Source: Riptortus pedestris (Eukaryota; Arthropoda; Insecta; Hemiptera; Alydidae). Taken from it: 64,000 bases of DNA. Each line of letters opens with the position of its first letter. The first letter of the stretch is position 1. This document shows, piece by piece, positions 25,859 through 39,081 of the stretch. The notes beneath the pieces were generated by a model that saw only the letters and a list, made by a program, of their open reading frames with translations, ran no database searches and was not told where the DNA came from. A program made the position numbers and the translations under genes. The DNA is taken from contig CM032228.1 of assembly GCA_019009955.1 (NCBI GenBank), positions 224,090,001 to 224,154,000 of the forward strand, given 5' to 3'.

Positions 25859-26986
25859 CTAGCCAAGGTACCCGGCTTCGCTCGGGAAATCATTTGAGAC
25901 GGAAAGATGTTATTTTGTTTTTGGCAATGCTTCTATGTGTAGAACTGCTCTTCCCGTCTAGGTACCGTTTTAGTTTTCAGTGTATATCTCGTTTATACTT
26001 TGTTATACGACAGAAATGAATATAACAAAAGTTATTTTAAATAACAAAATAAACAACTTGTGTCATGTGCATATATGCAGAAAAACCAATAGAAAACGAA
26101 ATACCGCTATTTTTAATTTCAGGCCTCCCTTACAACCCCCACTCCTGCCCGTCCCTAGAAATGTTAGTATAGCTTATTATAATAAAGGCGTTAGGGCTAA
26201 TACGCATACCGAGTTTTATTGAGTTCGGTTGAGTCTTTTGTGCCAAAGAAAATTGTTGACTCCCGCTATAATTTTTAGCGTATGACGCCTTTATACTTCG
26301 GTATACGACGATAGTGTTTATAACATAATATTCTCTAAATAACAAAATAAACAACTTTTGGCATGTTCATGTTTACCGGAAAACCAATAGGAAACGAAAT
26401 ATCGCTATTTTTAATTTCAGGCCTCCCTTATAACTCCCACTCCTGCCCGTCCCTAGAAATGTTGGTATGGCTTATTATAATGAAGGCGTTAGTGCTAATA
26501 CACATACCGAGTTTTATTTAGTTCGGTTTAGTCTTTTGTGCCAAATAAAATTGTTCACTTCCGCTATAGGTTTTAGCTTATATCTCGTTTATACTTAGGT
26601 ATACGACAAAAGTCTATATAACACAATTTACTCTAAATAACAAAATAAACAACTTTTGTTATGTGCATATTTCCCAAAAACCCAGCAGGAAACGAAATAT
26701 CGCTATTCTTAATTTCAGGCCTTCCTTATAACCCCCACTTCTGTTCGTCTCAGAGGATATTAATATAGCCTAAAGTCTTAGTTTTGTTAGTAGTAATATA
26801 CATACCAAGTTTCATAAAATTCGGTTCAGCCGTTTATGCGCGAAAAGGTAACAGACAACACAAACAGGCACGAAAGAAACAAAATGCAGATATGGTGTCT
26901 ATGACATGTGAAACGAAAAGTTATCGTAAAATTTCGAGAAAAAAATCAATGTACAGACAGAGGTTACAATTTTATATTTATATAGA
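25859..26986 (-). mobile_element. Helitron (canonical type), complete
   Basis: On the plus strand it reads A|CTAG CCAAGGTACCCGGCTTCGCT ... TATATAGA|T. In its own orientation it therefore starts with TC, ends with CTAG after a GC-rich hairpin region, and is flanked by A and T, the canonical Helitron insertion signature. Three internal monomers begin at 26107, 26405 and 26703, a 298-bp period, and the last is a variant carrying TTCGGTTCAGCCGTTTATGC. No Rep-helicase is present, so it is nonautonomous. Confidence 0.85.
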
Positions 26987-26989
26987 TTA

Positions 26990-27195
26990 CTAAGCCGTTG
27001 ATCTTAATCTCACATGGTAAACCTATAATGGCGGGTTCCATTCCCACCTGGAAATAAGTATTTATTTAGTGACGAAGTCATTATATAAAATCTTTAGACC
27101 CACCCTGGCTAGAAAAGGGTGATAACCCGTAGATAACCCTTTCCATTTTGCCGCAGTTGCACAAAGTGGACGTTAATAAATAACATTTTTTATTT
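26990..27195 (+). repeat. tRNA-derived SINE
   Basis: It begins inside the tRNA-like head (AGCCGTTGATCTTAATCTCA). A B-box-like GGGTTCCATTCCCACC follows, then the body (CACCCTGGCTAGAAAAGGGT) and the tail GGACGTTAATAAATAACA. It lies directly beside the Helitron end. Confidence 0.7.
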
Positions 27196-27924
27196 ATTTA
27201 TTACTGATTTATGGAACTGGTAAATTGAATGTCCTTGGTTTAAAAAATTTCAGGTTTCTGAAAATAGAATGCAATTTTTAATTTCCCTCTATATTCGTGA
27301 GTACAATTTGTATGAAAAGTGTATACATAACACGCAAATGTAATTTCTTTGTAACCAATACAACGGTGTTACCGAAGAGAAAACCCATTAAGTGAAGTTT
27401 ATTTTCCTGAGAGAGAACCCGGATAAAAAGATGCCCCAAGCATTTCCCAATCCAATAATTAGGAAGAAGGAGGGGGAGGAGGATGTGGTTGTGGTTACAT
27501 TGAGTAAAGGTTATAGAGCCGAGGGAGGGGATTGATGTTTTCCGTAACGCTAGTAGCACCAGCCCCAGGTAAAAATCAATAGCGGGGGAGGGTCGAGCTG
27601 GAGCGAAAGGTCGTTCTGAAACCGGGTCATTCCGGTGCAGCGCTCCCAACGGCAAAATCATTAACTACCGACGTTCATGTCCAAACATTTTTTTTTTTTA
27701 ATATTCACTTATTTTTGATCGATAAACAGACCTTGTTCTAATTGTGTTGTGATTTACTTGTTAATTCTTAATTGCTCTGTCGAGCTCCGAACATCTCGTG
27801 AGAGCATTAATTACTATTGGGATGAATTTTCTTTGAAGGGGTTCGGGTAAGAACCCTCTTCGCTCCCCTTCATGACGGAAGGTCATCATTAAGGAATATT
27901 CTCTCCTTTAGAAATAAAAATGAT
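27196..27924. other. Unclassified, with a GC-rich patch
   Basis: Positions 27420-27660 are purine-rich and more GC-rich than the surroundings. A 127-codon minus-strand frame spans 27661-27278, but its translation resembles no family that I know and it has no exon context. Confidence 0.35.
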
Positions 27925-28850
27925 CACACAGAGACTGCATAAACTGAGTAGATTTCATGATTGCACAAATGAAAATAATGACTTTACCTAACCCTCTATT
28001 TTAGAAGAACATAAGGGAAATCAGCTACAGTATTGATTCCATTTTCGAAAGTGCTCGTCGATCCTATCTAGGAGAGGAAGAACATGATTTTCATTCAAAA
28101 TTATGACTATAACCGCTCTGGCGGTCGCAATGTTCGTTTGATCATTACTAAACACTACATTATATATGAGCATTTCATGTAAAACTAAATATCAAGTTCT
28201 TTAACGGCTGAAATCGCATCGGAGTATGTTTGGTTTTTAGGGGGAGAAAATCGAAAATTCAAAATGTCTCTTGTTACTATGAGTGAGATCGAAAAATTAC
28301 ATTGTTGCTAACTAAATGTTCTATAAAGTGATGTTCTATACACTTATTCTTGAATATTAACAGAGATTGTTTCATTTTTTATATTTTTGCATTCCGTAAA
28401 CTCCCAGTTTTAATCATCACTCTTAGAAAATTGGTGAACATATCATGAAATGTATTATTCCAGTCATAAATACCTAATAACGTATTGTTTTCAACAGATC
28501 ATTACTGGATACATGCAAATAAGTAGTTTGAAGACGTCATCAATAATGATTTCATTTCATGGCTCAACAATTTTTTTTTTTTTATTATTAATACCGTACT
28601 CTATAATTAACTGTTTCATTCATCACGAAGGTCATATTCGTTAATGACTGAAATCGGACAAGGGCATGGGGTTAGTGGAGGATTACGAAACTACAAAATA
28701 TCTCGGTTATTATGAATCGAAAAATATTAAGGAACTAACCATGGTTCCAATTGAATCTACAATTTTTGTGGTGAATATTGTTTCGTTAGCAAAATATTAT
28801 GCCAGTATTTCTTCTTTTCAATATTTAATATACCCCCTTCCATGCATCGG
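27925..28850 (-). mobile_element. Decayed HINE-like pieces
   Basis: A diverged 5' end is at 27930-27960. A reversed tail and core span 28012-28450 (GGCGGTCGCAATGTTCGTTT, TCTTTAACGGCTGAAATCGC). A further core piece is at 28630-28850. Several old insertions appear superimposed. Confidence 0.55.
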
Positions 28851-28851
28851 G

Positions 28852-29490
28852 TATTCCCTTAAGGGAAATCAGCTATTGAGGTCGTACTCATGACGCGATT
28901 TCCAAAATTTTTTTCAAATGTCCATCGATCCTACCCAGGAGATGACGAAAATGAGGTCCGTTCAAAATTATATATATATATATATAGTTATATATATATA
29001 TATATATATATATTGTGATATACATGCAGAACGTAGTGTGACGTCGTCATCCATTAAGATTTTACGATTTTGACCAAAACATATTTATTTTATGCAAACC
29101 ACACTCAACTCAATATTAATCTTTTTCATTCAACACTATACATCAGATTAGTTCATTATTGAAATAGAACGAGGAATAGGGAGGGAGGGATTAGGGGAAA
29201 TCGAATATTCGAAAATATGATTTATTATGAGTTGGAACGAACAATGCTTTAGAACCGATCTTTTTTAAAAAAAAGTAATGCTTTACAATCGTTGTTGTGC
29301 ACATTTTCTAATAACTCACATATAAATTCAGTTATTCATACTTGTTTGTCTTCAGCCTTCAATGAATCTCCAATTCTAGTCTTAGAATTTGGACTAAAAA
29401 ATAGAGAATATAAGGTTAGATGAGATCAGTAGTGTGTCATACCAACACGTGGGAAATCTGCTTAGTATAAACCGCCCCTGCGTGACGGAC
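28852..29490 (-). mobile_element. HINE-like element, nearly complete
   Basis: It opens with an intact palindrome core (TTCCCTTAAGGGAAATCAGC) and the tail block. A (TA)n tract (28970-29011) leads into a diverged middle with AACGAGGAATAGGGAGGGAG. It ends with the reversed 5' terminus (CACGTGGGAAATCTGCTTAG, then CCCCTGCGTGACGGAC). Confidence 0.78.
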
Positions 29491-31902
29491 ATTATTTTAT
29501 ATTTTTAAATTATGAATGTAAACTTTGGATAAACACGAAACGTTTAAATATGTATATATTTGAATAAAGTTTATTGACGTGAAAATTCCTCGCGTATTCA
29601 CTCGTGATGGAGTGAGATACTAAAGGAAGCTGGAAAATCCTATACCAAAGAATCCTAAAATTCAAGTACTTCTGTTAATATTTGAGTTTCAGGAAAAGTC
29701 ATAGACCAAGAATTTTACGAATTATTTCATCAAGAATGTATTCATCATCAAACCAACATATGATATAAAGGATACTTAGATTTACATCTATCATAAATTC
29801 TCACTTCTGGTCTTTTTTCCCCCTTGGACTTTGTATAACAAGAGGCGTTTTAATATTGAGTTTGGTGCCTATGCACCAAAAAAGTATTAATAGACATTTG
29901 CAGGCAATATGTGCATTTATGAAGAAATCTAATTTTTGCTTGCTGTCTACTAATAGGGGCTATGGAGATTTGAATAAATCGTTTGAAAATCACGACATGA
30001 CTACATACACGTCTGCTACTTTAAGTGAAGTCTGTTTATCCAAGATATATATTGTATTTATAAACGAAAGATCGTTAATTTGGCCTTGTCGAAACGTCAG
30101 AAAGGGCTTATTTACTAAATTTCTAGTTACTACAATCCGTGGAAGCCTCCGGGCTCTCGGGCTATTCCAATAAAAACTTCTGCCAGACATTGAATATATT
30201 CCTCAAATGACCACGGAGAAAGTACACTCAATCAGAATCTAAATGGGTGCAATTTTACTGATTTCCGATTAAATTTTTTTCTTTTCAAATCTTTGGAATT
30301 GTAAAACCCAGTGAAAATTTTATAAAATTCACACGTTGTCTATTACTTACACTGTTATTATAGACACCTGATCCATTTAGGTAGAGTGTATTTTAACAGT
30401 TTTCATTCACGAGAAGTCAAATGGCCCTCTGGAATTAACTTTGGTAAAATGTGTCTTCTAATGTTCCCATTAAAAAGAAAAAAACTCTACATGTTTCACA
30501 GCTCAAACGGTGCCTCTTCTGGAGCATATAATAAAATAACAAACGATTCATTTTTTTTATCGCACGTACTACCTTCCTCTAGGGTGGTCACGTTATGACT
30601 GATAAACTAAAAAGAGCCACTACTAATCAGATAATCCTTGTCATATTTTTAAAATCGATTATTTAGAACAGACATCATTCAACGTCGATAATATTGAAAA
30701 ATGTATGATACAATTTATTTCACAATATTTTTTCTATTTTTAATTATTCGAATATTTTCCGTTTGGTGATGTTGCTTCCTAAAAACAATATTCATACAAT
30801 TAAAATAGGATTAAAGTAGTTATTGAAAAAACGAAGATAATGCATTTTGACTATTGTCGATGTAATCGATTTGTTCTGATCGATTATCAATCTTGTGCTT
30901 GCTTTAACCGTAAATCAATTTGAAACATGTGAGAAAAGCCAGTTCATTAGCAGAGATGAGCCATCTTAGTTTTATCGGCCATAGAGTGACAGCCCTGGCA
31001 GAGGGTTGTAAGTGCGTTGTAAAAAGTAACTGTTGTTTTTTTTAGTTAATTGCTGCGGCTGTTTAAAACAAACACCTCGATTATGCGAGTGTTTATGTGA
31101 TTGACTTTCTGCCCTTTCAAAAAATGAAGATGTGTTCGAGGTCTCCATATCGCAATTATTTTATAAAAATTCATACCTAAGAGACTAAATTAAATTATTA
31201 GGGCAGTGACAAACAGACTTAACATTGAAGCTGTAAGGGGTTGGAGGTAACGAACCCTAAAAACAGTATAATCTGGAGCTATGGTTGGAATGAAAATTTT
31301 CCGTTTTCCTCCCCTCTTTTGTAGACATAAAGGGAATTGTGGTTTACATCTATTGGTTTGCTGTGTTGTGAGTCAGGTTCACAAGTACCCTCACCCTGGG
31401 CAAATAGCTTTCAGAGCCGTCATAGAAGGGCCTCTATATACTTTCACACAGCTAACATCCACTCAGCGGAATTGCTTTTTATATATAAGTTATGTTTGGT
31501 TATCCCCATCCCCGGCTCGTCACAGAACCAATCATTCGATGAAGGCTTTCTCCGAATGAGGTTAACCAATCACTAATATTAAATAAAACAGAAATTCCAA
31601 AGCAAATATAAGCCTTCAAACTGAAAACCTGTGCTGTTTGTACTAGCAGTTATTGCTTCAGCGATTCATGTTACCAAGGTTTTATAAACAAGTTCGGCTT
31701 TGACAGGTATTTATTATTTTTATTGACGCCCACTTCCTGCTATTGCGAACGGTAATCCATATGTTAACCACTCTTATATACTAAGAGAGGGCCTGTGGAC
31801 TTTATTTAATGGGTTCCTCGATAAATATCGTATTCGTCCGGCAGAAATTGAACCACCAACTCTAGATCATGCCGTTACTCGCATGACTAACATCATCACC
31901 TG
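29491..31902. other. Unclassified sequence
   Basis: Open stretches at 29856-30173, 30386-30598 and 31281-31576 have no recognisable homology or splice context. No repeat was identified. Confidence 0.35.
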
Positions 31903-32064
31903 GGGCTCAGGTTGGCCGTGTGAGTTAATGCGTTGACTTTAATCTCACATGGTATACCTAGTGGCAAATTCCTGGGCAACAGGAATTTATATAGTGACGG
32001 AATTCATTAAATAAATTCCTTAGTCCCACCCTGGCTAGAAAATGGTGGTAACCTGTAGATAACC
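31903..32064 (+). repeat. tRNA-derived SINE
   Basis: The head GGCTCAGGTTGGCCGTGTGA is the best-preserved A-box region of this family in the window. The body (TATAGTGACGGAATTCATTA) and tail (AACCTGTAGATAACCCGTCC) end where a HINE begins. Confidence 0.72.
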
Positions 32065-32070
32065 CGTCCC

Positions 32071-32212
32071 GATTATTCCCTCTAGTGAAATCAGCTAAAA
32101 ACTTTATTGTGGTTGTACTCAAAACGCGGGTTTTGAAACATTTCTTCAAATGTCCACTGATCCTGCCCACTAGATGACGAATATGAGGTCCGTACAATTT
32201 TATATGTATATA

Positions 32213-32248
<36 letters not shown>

Positions 32249-32920
32249 AGATTTATATATCTATTTGTTAACACTCTACAGATCACAGTTACTCTATGAC
32301 CATTCCTTAACTCGAAATTTAAACGTTTTGTGTAAAAGTGAAGATCAAGTTTGTTAACGGATGGAATTGGGCACGGCGGGGGAATAGAGGGGAATTTTAA
32401 AAATTGTCTCCGTTACACGAGGATCGACAAATTGTGTAGAACGAACTAGTTTGATTGCAAATTTAATTTTTATAAATGTCTTTCTCTATTTTGAATACTA
32501 ACTAAAATATTCATATTCTCTTAATTTTCCGGCTAAAATAAACCCCTACTTTCAGTCAACGCATGATAATGAGAAGACAATATATTATGAAAAGTCTTAT
32601 TCGAAGCTGAAATACCAAATTTTGTTTAGGAATTTCGAAACTTATAAATATCACCTTTATTATGACCCGGATCAAAAATATTTATAGAAAGAATTTTGAT
32701 AAATTATTGATGCTCTACAATTGTTCTTCTATAAATTTTCTCGTAACTCAAATATTAAGACAGTTTTTCGTTCTTTCTGGTTTGAGTTCCTAAGCCACCA
32801 TTACAGCTCAATGGATTTTGACTTAGAAATAGTGAATATTTGGTGAGATAACATTACTAGTTTGTCATTCTAGCAAAAGGGAAATATGCTTAGTTTACGT
32901 AAACCCTGCGTGACCGACTT
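32071..32920 (-). mobile_element. HINE-like element, long diverged copy
   Basis: The reversed 3' end is decayed (TCCCTCTAGTGAAATCAGC). Tail block, a TA/GT tract (32202-32248), core and an extended middle follow. A reversed 5' end closes the copy (TTAGTTTACGTAAACCCTGC, GTGACCGACTT). The middle repeats a core-like segment near 32640-32760, so two copies may be fused. Confidence 0.72.
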
Positions 32921-34251
32921 TTAAAGTATAAATAAGGAGGAAAGAAAGAGCCTTACTAATCTATAGAATACAATGGTCAGCCAGATTTTAGAGTTGATGT
33001 CCTGTTAATTTTTCTTTTTCACTTCTGTTAGCTTGCTTATTAACAGGGATATGAGTTTGTTTTACAATTTCCGGTTTCAGTAATCCGTTACTCCAACTCC
33101 TGCTAATTCCACTTTAAGCTATAAATGGATAATTATTTCATACCCAGCTGAAATTTCATCCCTTGTTTACTTGTTGCGGTTCCTGAGACCGAAACAGGGT
33201 ATGTGAAATGACGTCATCTGTATTAAACCCACTCTCCCATTACTACTCGTGTATACGGTATGGGGCCGTTACCTGGTCCAATTTGCAAGATAATCTGCTA
33301 TGGTTATTTAATTGGATAGTTAATGGAATGGATTATACTAAACCTATTAATCAACTTGGTCCTATCTCATAACATGGATTTTGCAGATACTACCTCTCAT
33401 GCATGACATTTTGGAGTATCTAAATTTAGCAATAGCCAAATTCAAAAGTCAAATTGGTCTGAATGACATTACGACCACTAAAATGATTACCTTACTCTTG
33501 AAATTGGTTGCTAATTCGGTTTAGCCTTTAAAATAGACTCAGTATAGCTTTTTGTTTATTAAAGCGCTGGGCTTAATACAGTAGATTAAATTTTAGACAT
33601 GGGTTATATTTCATTTGAGTTAATTTTATGGAATGTTCTGTAATTACAATTATACGCTACCCCTCCCGGTTAGCAAGAGTATTATAAACGACATGAATTC
33701 AAATTAAAACAGTTCAAAACGTGTGATAACCTCATATTCGTACTCAAAATATTTCTATCTGAAGGTAAGCCCTTTGTCCGTTCTGCTTAAGATAATAGAA
33801 GTCCATAGATTCAAGTAAATAACCTGAGTAATTATTGACTGATGGATTTAACATAGAGACTGAATTATTAGAGAGTTATCTCTCAGTAGAATACGTTCGG
33901 TGTTACAAGTTGAAGAACCTCATATTCTGGCGTTCTTTAGAGTTAAAGATTCAACCTCTATTGGTTTTTGACTAGTTGATATCCGTGATCTAAAAATAAT
34001 AGAAGAAAATCTATAGAAGTAAAACTTACAAGGTCTGTCTGAAATTTTATTTAAGTTCATTGGGCAGGAGCGTACTCCATATTTGAGGGCCTTCTAAATT
34101 AATTCCTTCGAAATTGAAATTTTAGTAGTTTTCCCCTTTGTTTCTTAATAGCTGTGAGGAGTTTCATGATTTTTTTAATATTTGTTAGTCGACAATTCCT
34201 AAGGCTTAGTGTTCAAGACTGTATAGCCGCTAGAGGTGTGACATATAATGT
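32921..34251. other. Unclassified AT-rich sequence
   Basis: No supported gene or repeat. Confidence 0.35.
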
Positions 34252-34943
34252 AAAGCCCGCTACGAAGGGGCTGCGTAAACTAAGCAGATTTCCCATGTGA
34301 AGTTTTACAATAGAGAAATCTGCATACTGGTAACACAACACCACCTTGATTAAATACAAACGGTAATGAGAAATCTTTCAGTTAATTAAAATAAATTCCC
34401 AACTGAAACGGCTTCTGAATTGTAAGAATAATTTATATTATAATAACTCAAATTTTAGTAGTCCAAGAACTAAAGAAGGGAGGGCAGAACGTATTTGCAT
34501 AAATCTCACAAAGTAACGAAGGTAAGATAAGGTTAGAAACGACAGGTAAGGTTAGAAGAAGCTTCCACCTGAGCCGAGTACTGGCGGAAATGGCTGATCT
34601 AATCCGAACTATACCCGACCCGAGACTTCATAAAAATGCAAATATCTCGGTTAATATTCAAGATAGAGAATAAATGTATATAACAATATTTATAGTACAT
34701 TTAATTTTCAATAAGATTGAGTCTGTACAATTTTTCGATCCGACGTATAGTAACGGAGATATTTCGAATTTTCGAAAATCCTCCCCTCTAAACCCCCCTC
34801 CCACTGGTCCGATTTCAGCCGTTAACGAACTTGATCTTTCTTTTTACATAAAACGACTAAATATCGAGTTTGGTACCGATCAAACAAAAATTGCGACCGC
34901 TAGAGCGGTAACAGACAAATATATAGGTAGATAGATAGATAGA

Positions 34944-34994
<51 letters not shown>

Positions 34995-35088
34995 TTAAAA
35001 GAACCTCATTTTCGTTGTTTCCTGGGTAGCATCGATGGATATTTTCGGAAATCGTGTAATGAGTACGACCTCAATAGCTGATTCTGCA
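34252..35088 (+). mobile_element. HINE-like element, complete except for the palindrome (module C)
   Basis: The 5' end is AAAGCCCGCTACGAAGGGGC. Module C matches the copy at 13799 closely over several hundred bases. The core and a (TA)n tract (34946-34988) are present. The 3' end has lost one half of the palindrome (AGCTGATTCTGCAAAAATT). Confidence 0.82.
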
Positions 35089-35840
35089 AAAATTAATTAA
35101 ATTAGGAGTAACCGAGGTGTTGCCATTACACAACTATGTTATTCTTTAATTGAAAATATGTGATGAGAGAAAATAAAAAGCATCTGATTTAATTTAATGA
35201 TTTTATTTATCAGTGATGGGCGTCAATTTAATAAAATTGCAAAGTAAAATCAGCTGATTCCCAAGAGAAAAAAAATAACCAACTAAATCTAGGATAAATG
35301 AGATCTTCATGTTTTCACTATGAGGGATGGCGGTGAAGGCATATACGCAAAAATCATTGATAATATGAGGGGTTTGGTACAGAAATGGTGTAACCCACAA
35401 GCTTCCAGTTTTTAGAAAGAAGGAGTAAAAGTTAAAGTAAACCGTATAAATTAACTATTACAAGATACACCACTAATGTTTTATTCCTGAATGGCACCTG
35501 AAGAAAGTACAAAAGTGATAGGCTATAAAAACAATATAATGAAGTAACAAAAAACACAAAAATATTAAGAAATGGGCATTTGTGGGTTACACCGTTTCTG
35601 CACCAAACCTCTCATATTAGTTTTATCAAAAATAATTAAAGAGCAAACTATATTCATAACGTATTTTACAATCTTAAAAATTTGCTTAAAATTATGAATT
35701 TTATAATTTTGACGTCCAACTTCTTTACCGAGTGATATTTATCACTATACTGTACCCAGGGAATTCTTCAATGGAGTTGTGAATTTTTTTTGCATATGTA
35801 TTAATAGAATAAATATTATGAACATGTGCTATATTATGAT
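35089..35840. other. Unclassified sequence
   Basis: The phrase GGGTTACACC(G/A)TTTCTG...ACCAAACC appears at 35584-35612 and in inverted form at 35371-35396. This gives a loose inverted repeat of about 240 bp. Nothing else is recognised. Confidence 0.4.
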
Positions 35841-35960
35841 TTAGCAGATTTCCCTTAAGGGAAATCAGCTATTGAGGTCGTACTCATGACGCGAGTTTCG
35901 AAAAATTTCTTCAAATGTCCATCGATCTTACCCAGGAGATGACGAAAATGAGGTTCGTTC

Positions 35961-36016
<56 letters not shown>

Positions 36017-36678
36017 CTGTTAACGCTCTAGCGATCGCAACTTTTGTTTGATCGTTACGAAACTCGATATTTAACCGTTTTATCTAAAAAGACAGATGAA
36101 GTTCCTTAATGGCTGAAATCGTACCAGAGGGAGGGGGGTTTAGAGGGGGGATTTTCGAAAATTCGAAATATCTCCGTTATTATGCATCGGATAGAAAAAT
36201 TGTATAAAACCAATCTAATGACAAATTAAATTTACTATAAATATTTTTATATACGCTTATTCTCTATCTTGAATATTAACCGAGATATTTGCATTTTTAT
36301 GAAGTCTGTGGTCGGGTGTTGTTCGGGTTAGTTCGGCCGTTTTCGTCGGTTGCTCGGCTCTGGCGGAAGCTTCTAACCAAACCTATCCTTTCTAACTTTA
36401 CCTAACCTTCGTTACTTTGTGAGATTTATGCAAATACGTTTTGTTCATCCGCCCCCCCCCCTTCTTTAGTTCTTGGTCTATTAAAATTCGAGTTATTAAA
36501 ATATAAATTATTTTTACAATTCAGAAGCCGTTTCAGTTGGGAGTTTATTAAAATTAACTGAAAGATTTCTCATTACCGTTTGTATTTACTTATGGTGGTG
36601 TTGTGTTACCAGTATGCAGATTTCTCTATTGTAAAACTTCACATCTGCTTAGTTTACGCAGCCCCTGCGTGACGGACT
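35841..36678 (-). mobile_element. HINE-like element, complete (module C)
   Basis: It starts TTAGCAGATTTCCCTTAAGG with an intact palindrome, has a (TA)n of about 45 bp at 35967-36011, a well-kept core and module C with a run of C at 36451-36459. It ends at GCCCCTGCGTGACGGACTTT. Confidence 0.85.
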
Positions 36679-37317
36679 TTTTATACAACTCACAGAGGTG
36701 ATTTTCTAGGCTTAAATAACTTCAGAATATTCTTCTTGATTTTTGTAGAAAATATTAAAAGAGCAAACAGTGGAAAGAACGTGTTTACCCGTTGATTTAA
36801 ATTTAGTGATTTAAAAATTATGACAACCATCCTGGAGTAATTAAATGGTATTTATTCCTGTTTGTCGTACTATTACCACAGAATGAGGTGGGGTATTCCT
36901 ACATAGGTTTTTAAATATGTTTCAGTTCCTGTAAATTAATTTTCTATCAATTTTTCTTGTAGTTTTACATGAGCCAATGAAATTAAAATGAGATTTATTT
37001 TATTGGAGTTATATTTAGGTTATGTCGGTAAGAGGGTGGGAGGGGGGCGACAGGGCGTGAAATGAAAGATTTACGATTGGCTGGATGAGACCCCAGGGAA
37101 ATACTACCGGCTGCTTCATTCTTCCTCGCTGTTCTGATTACAACCCCCGCACCCTCTGAGATAGTGGATCTATCGCTCTAACACGCACACGCACGCACGC
37201 ACACACACACAAACACGTGCGTGCGCGCACACACACCCCCATTGACCCACCGTTCGATCTGTTTCTTTATTTGTTCAATTTAACCTGCGACGCTTCAAAT
37301 ATTATTTAAAATCCCTA
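36679..37317. other. Unclassified, with a CA/CG microsatellite
   Basis: A mixed (CA)n and (CG)n tract lies at about 37181-37237. The rest is unrecognised. Confidence 0.45.
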
Positions 37318-37472
37318 TAAAATTTTTTTTCAATTCGACGTATAGTAATGAAGATATTTCAAGTTTTCGGAACACCCCTTCCACCCAGTCTGATTTCAGC
37401 CGTTGACGAACGTGATCTTTAGTTCGACAAAAACGCTCATATATCGATTTTGGTAACGATACAACAAAAAAA
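37318..37472 (+). mobile_element. HINE-like core fragment
   Basis: CAATTCGACGTATAGTAATG and GATTTCAGCCGTTGACGAAC identify the plus-strand core. It ends at ATTTTGGTAACGATACAACA without a TA tract or tail. Confidence 0.65.
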
Positions 37473-37489
37473 TCTGTGGAACGCAGATG

Positions 37490-38043
37490 ATGTTATCAGG
37501 GAATTAGCTGTTTCTGCAGTTTTTCCCAATCAGCTATTGAGGTCGTTTTCAAGGCGCAATTTTCAAAAATAATCCTTAAATGTCCTTCAATTCTATCCAG
37601 GAAATGACGAATACGAGGTCGTAATTGTTGTTTTATCATCAACAAACTCGATAAGCGCTTTTGTTTATAAAAATAAAGATCAAGCTCGTTAAAGGCTGAC
37701 ATCGGACCGGGGGGAGAACCATTCCATTATTATACGACAGATCGAAAAACTGCATAGAACTAATCTTATTTTAGATTTAATTGTCTATAAATGTTGTCGT
37801 ATACAGATTTTCTCTAAGATTAATGCTAACGGAGATATTTGGAATTTTTAGTTTTCAGCCTTTAGTAAACCCCAACTACTACTCAAATCCTAATAACAAT
37901 AAGCTGCCATATTATGAAACAATTAATTTGTAGCCTAAATATTAAATATTGTTCTCATTGAGCCTTTACGTTTGGAGATTAATGCAAATACGTGACGCCA
38001 TTGGGAAGTCTGCTTGGGTAACGCATCCTCTGCGTGTCGGGCT
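37490..38043 (-). mobile_element. HINE-like element, nearly complete (module D)
   Basis: It runs from a decayed reversed 3' end (CCCAATCAGCTATTGAGGTC) through the core to module D (GCCTTTAGTAAACCCCAACT, TACGTTTGGAGATTAATGCA). The 5' end is diverged (GGGAAGTCTGCTTGGGTAAC, CTCTGCGTGTCGGGC). The TA tract has been lost. Confidence 0.75.
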
Positions 38044-39081
38044 TTTTAAAATCTATAGCGACTAGGAGGAGGCAACTTATTTGTTAGAAATTAAAAAGAA
38101 TCTGCACTATATGCTTGATATCCTTGTATTGCTGTTAAATAAAATTGAAAATATATTTGAGTGCATCTCAATTAAAATCCATAAACGATATCTCCGATCC
38201 AATGAATCTTATCGAAAAATTCCCAAATTATTTTTATATCTTCTCAAGGTAAATATTGAAAGCCCTATGCAAAATTTTCGTAGCTATGAAATGTATGGAT
38301 AAACTTGTATTTTTTTATTTTTTCCCCACTCTAAAACCCGATCAAAAGGAGGGGTGCACACCTATGCCTTACAACAATCCCAAATGTGAAACTGCACCAT
38401 TCTGAGGGTAACAGTTGTTCTGTTTTGCGAGATGCGCACAGAGGTCAAATGTGTTCAAAAAGAGCCAAAACGATAGTTCTATTGAAATCTGAAAATCGAT
38501 TACAATACCTCCTTTAATTCATGCAAGGAAGTAGAAATACATTTAACTCCATTAATATGTGATTTTTAAAAATGTAGTAACGCCTTCACATAAACATTTA
38601 TTAATTACTCATAACAGGACGTATAAACACGGAATATTGTTAACTTGCTAATATTGTCACAAGTTCCAGGCAGGTGCATGGGTTAGGTTGGGGGAGTTGT
38701 GGGGTAGCATAGGTTTCTGGTAGGCTAAACCCAATTAATTACATGACCTGGCTATCAGAAATTACATTAGCCTCGGGAGCAAATCAATTATCACTCCTCA
38801 TAATTTGGAATTTTCGACCTTAAATGCCGAATATTGTCATTCATCGATATATTTTAAACTATAGCAGGACGAGCCAGTCGTTGGAAAAGTACCTCTTGCT
38901 AGGGCTGTGGAAACTTAGCCGATTTCCCTCGTGCTGGTACGCCACACCTCCGATCTCATCTCGCCATTTATTCTATATTTCTAAATAGAAAGTAGAAATG
39001 GGAGTTTACTCAACACAGGAAAGTGCGAAGGGCTTGCATAATATTTGAGTTACGGAAACATGCATACAGCAAGAATTGTAG
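38044..39081. other. Unclassified, with one HINE 5' end relic
   Basis: A strongly diverged 5' terminus at 38892-38935 reads CTAGGGCTGTGGAAACTTAG and then CCGATTTCCCTCGTG. No gene was found. Confidence 0.4.

Noticed and set aside
27278..27661. 127-codon minus-strand frame
   Set aside because: No recognisable domain, no conserved composition, no splice or promoter context.
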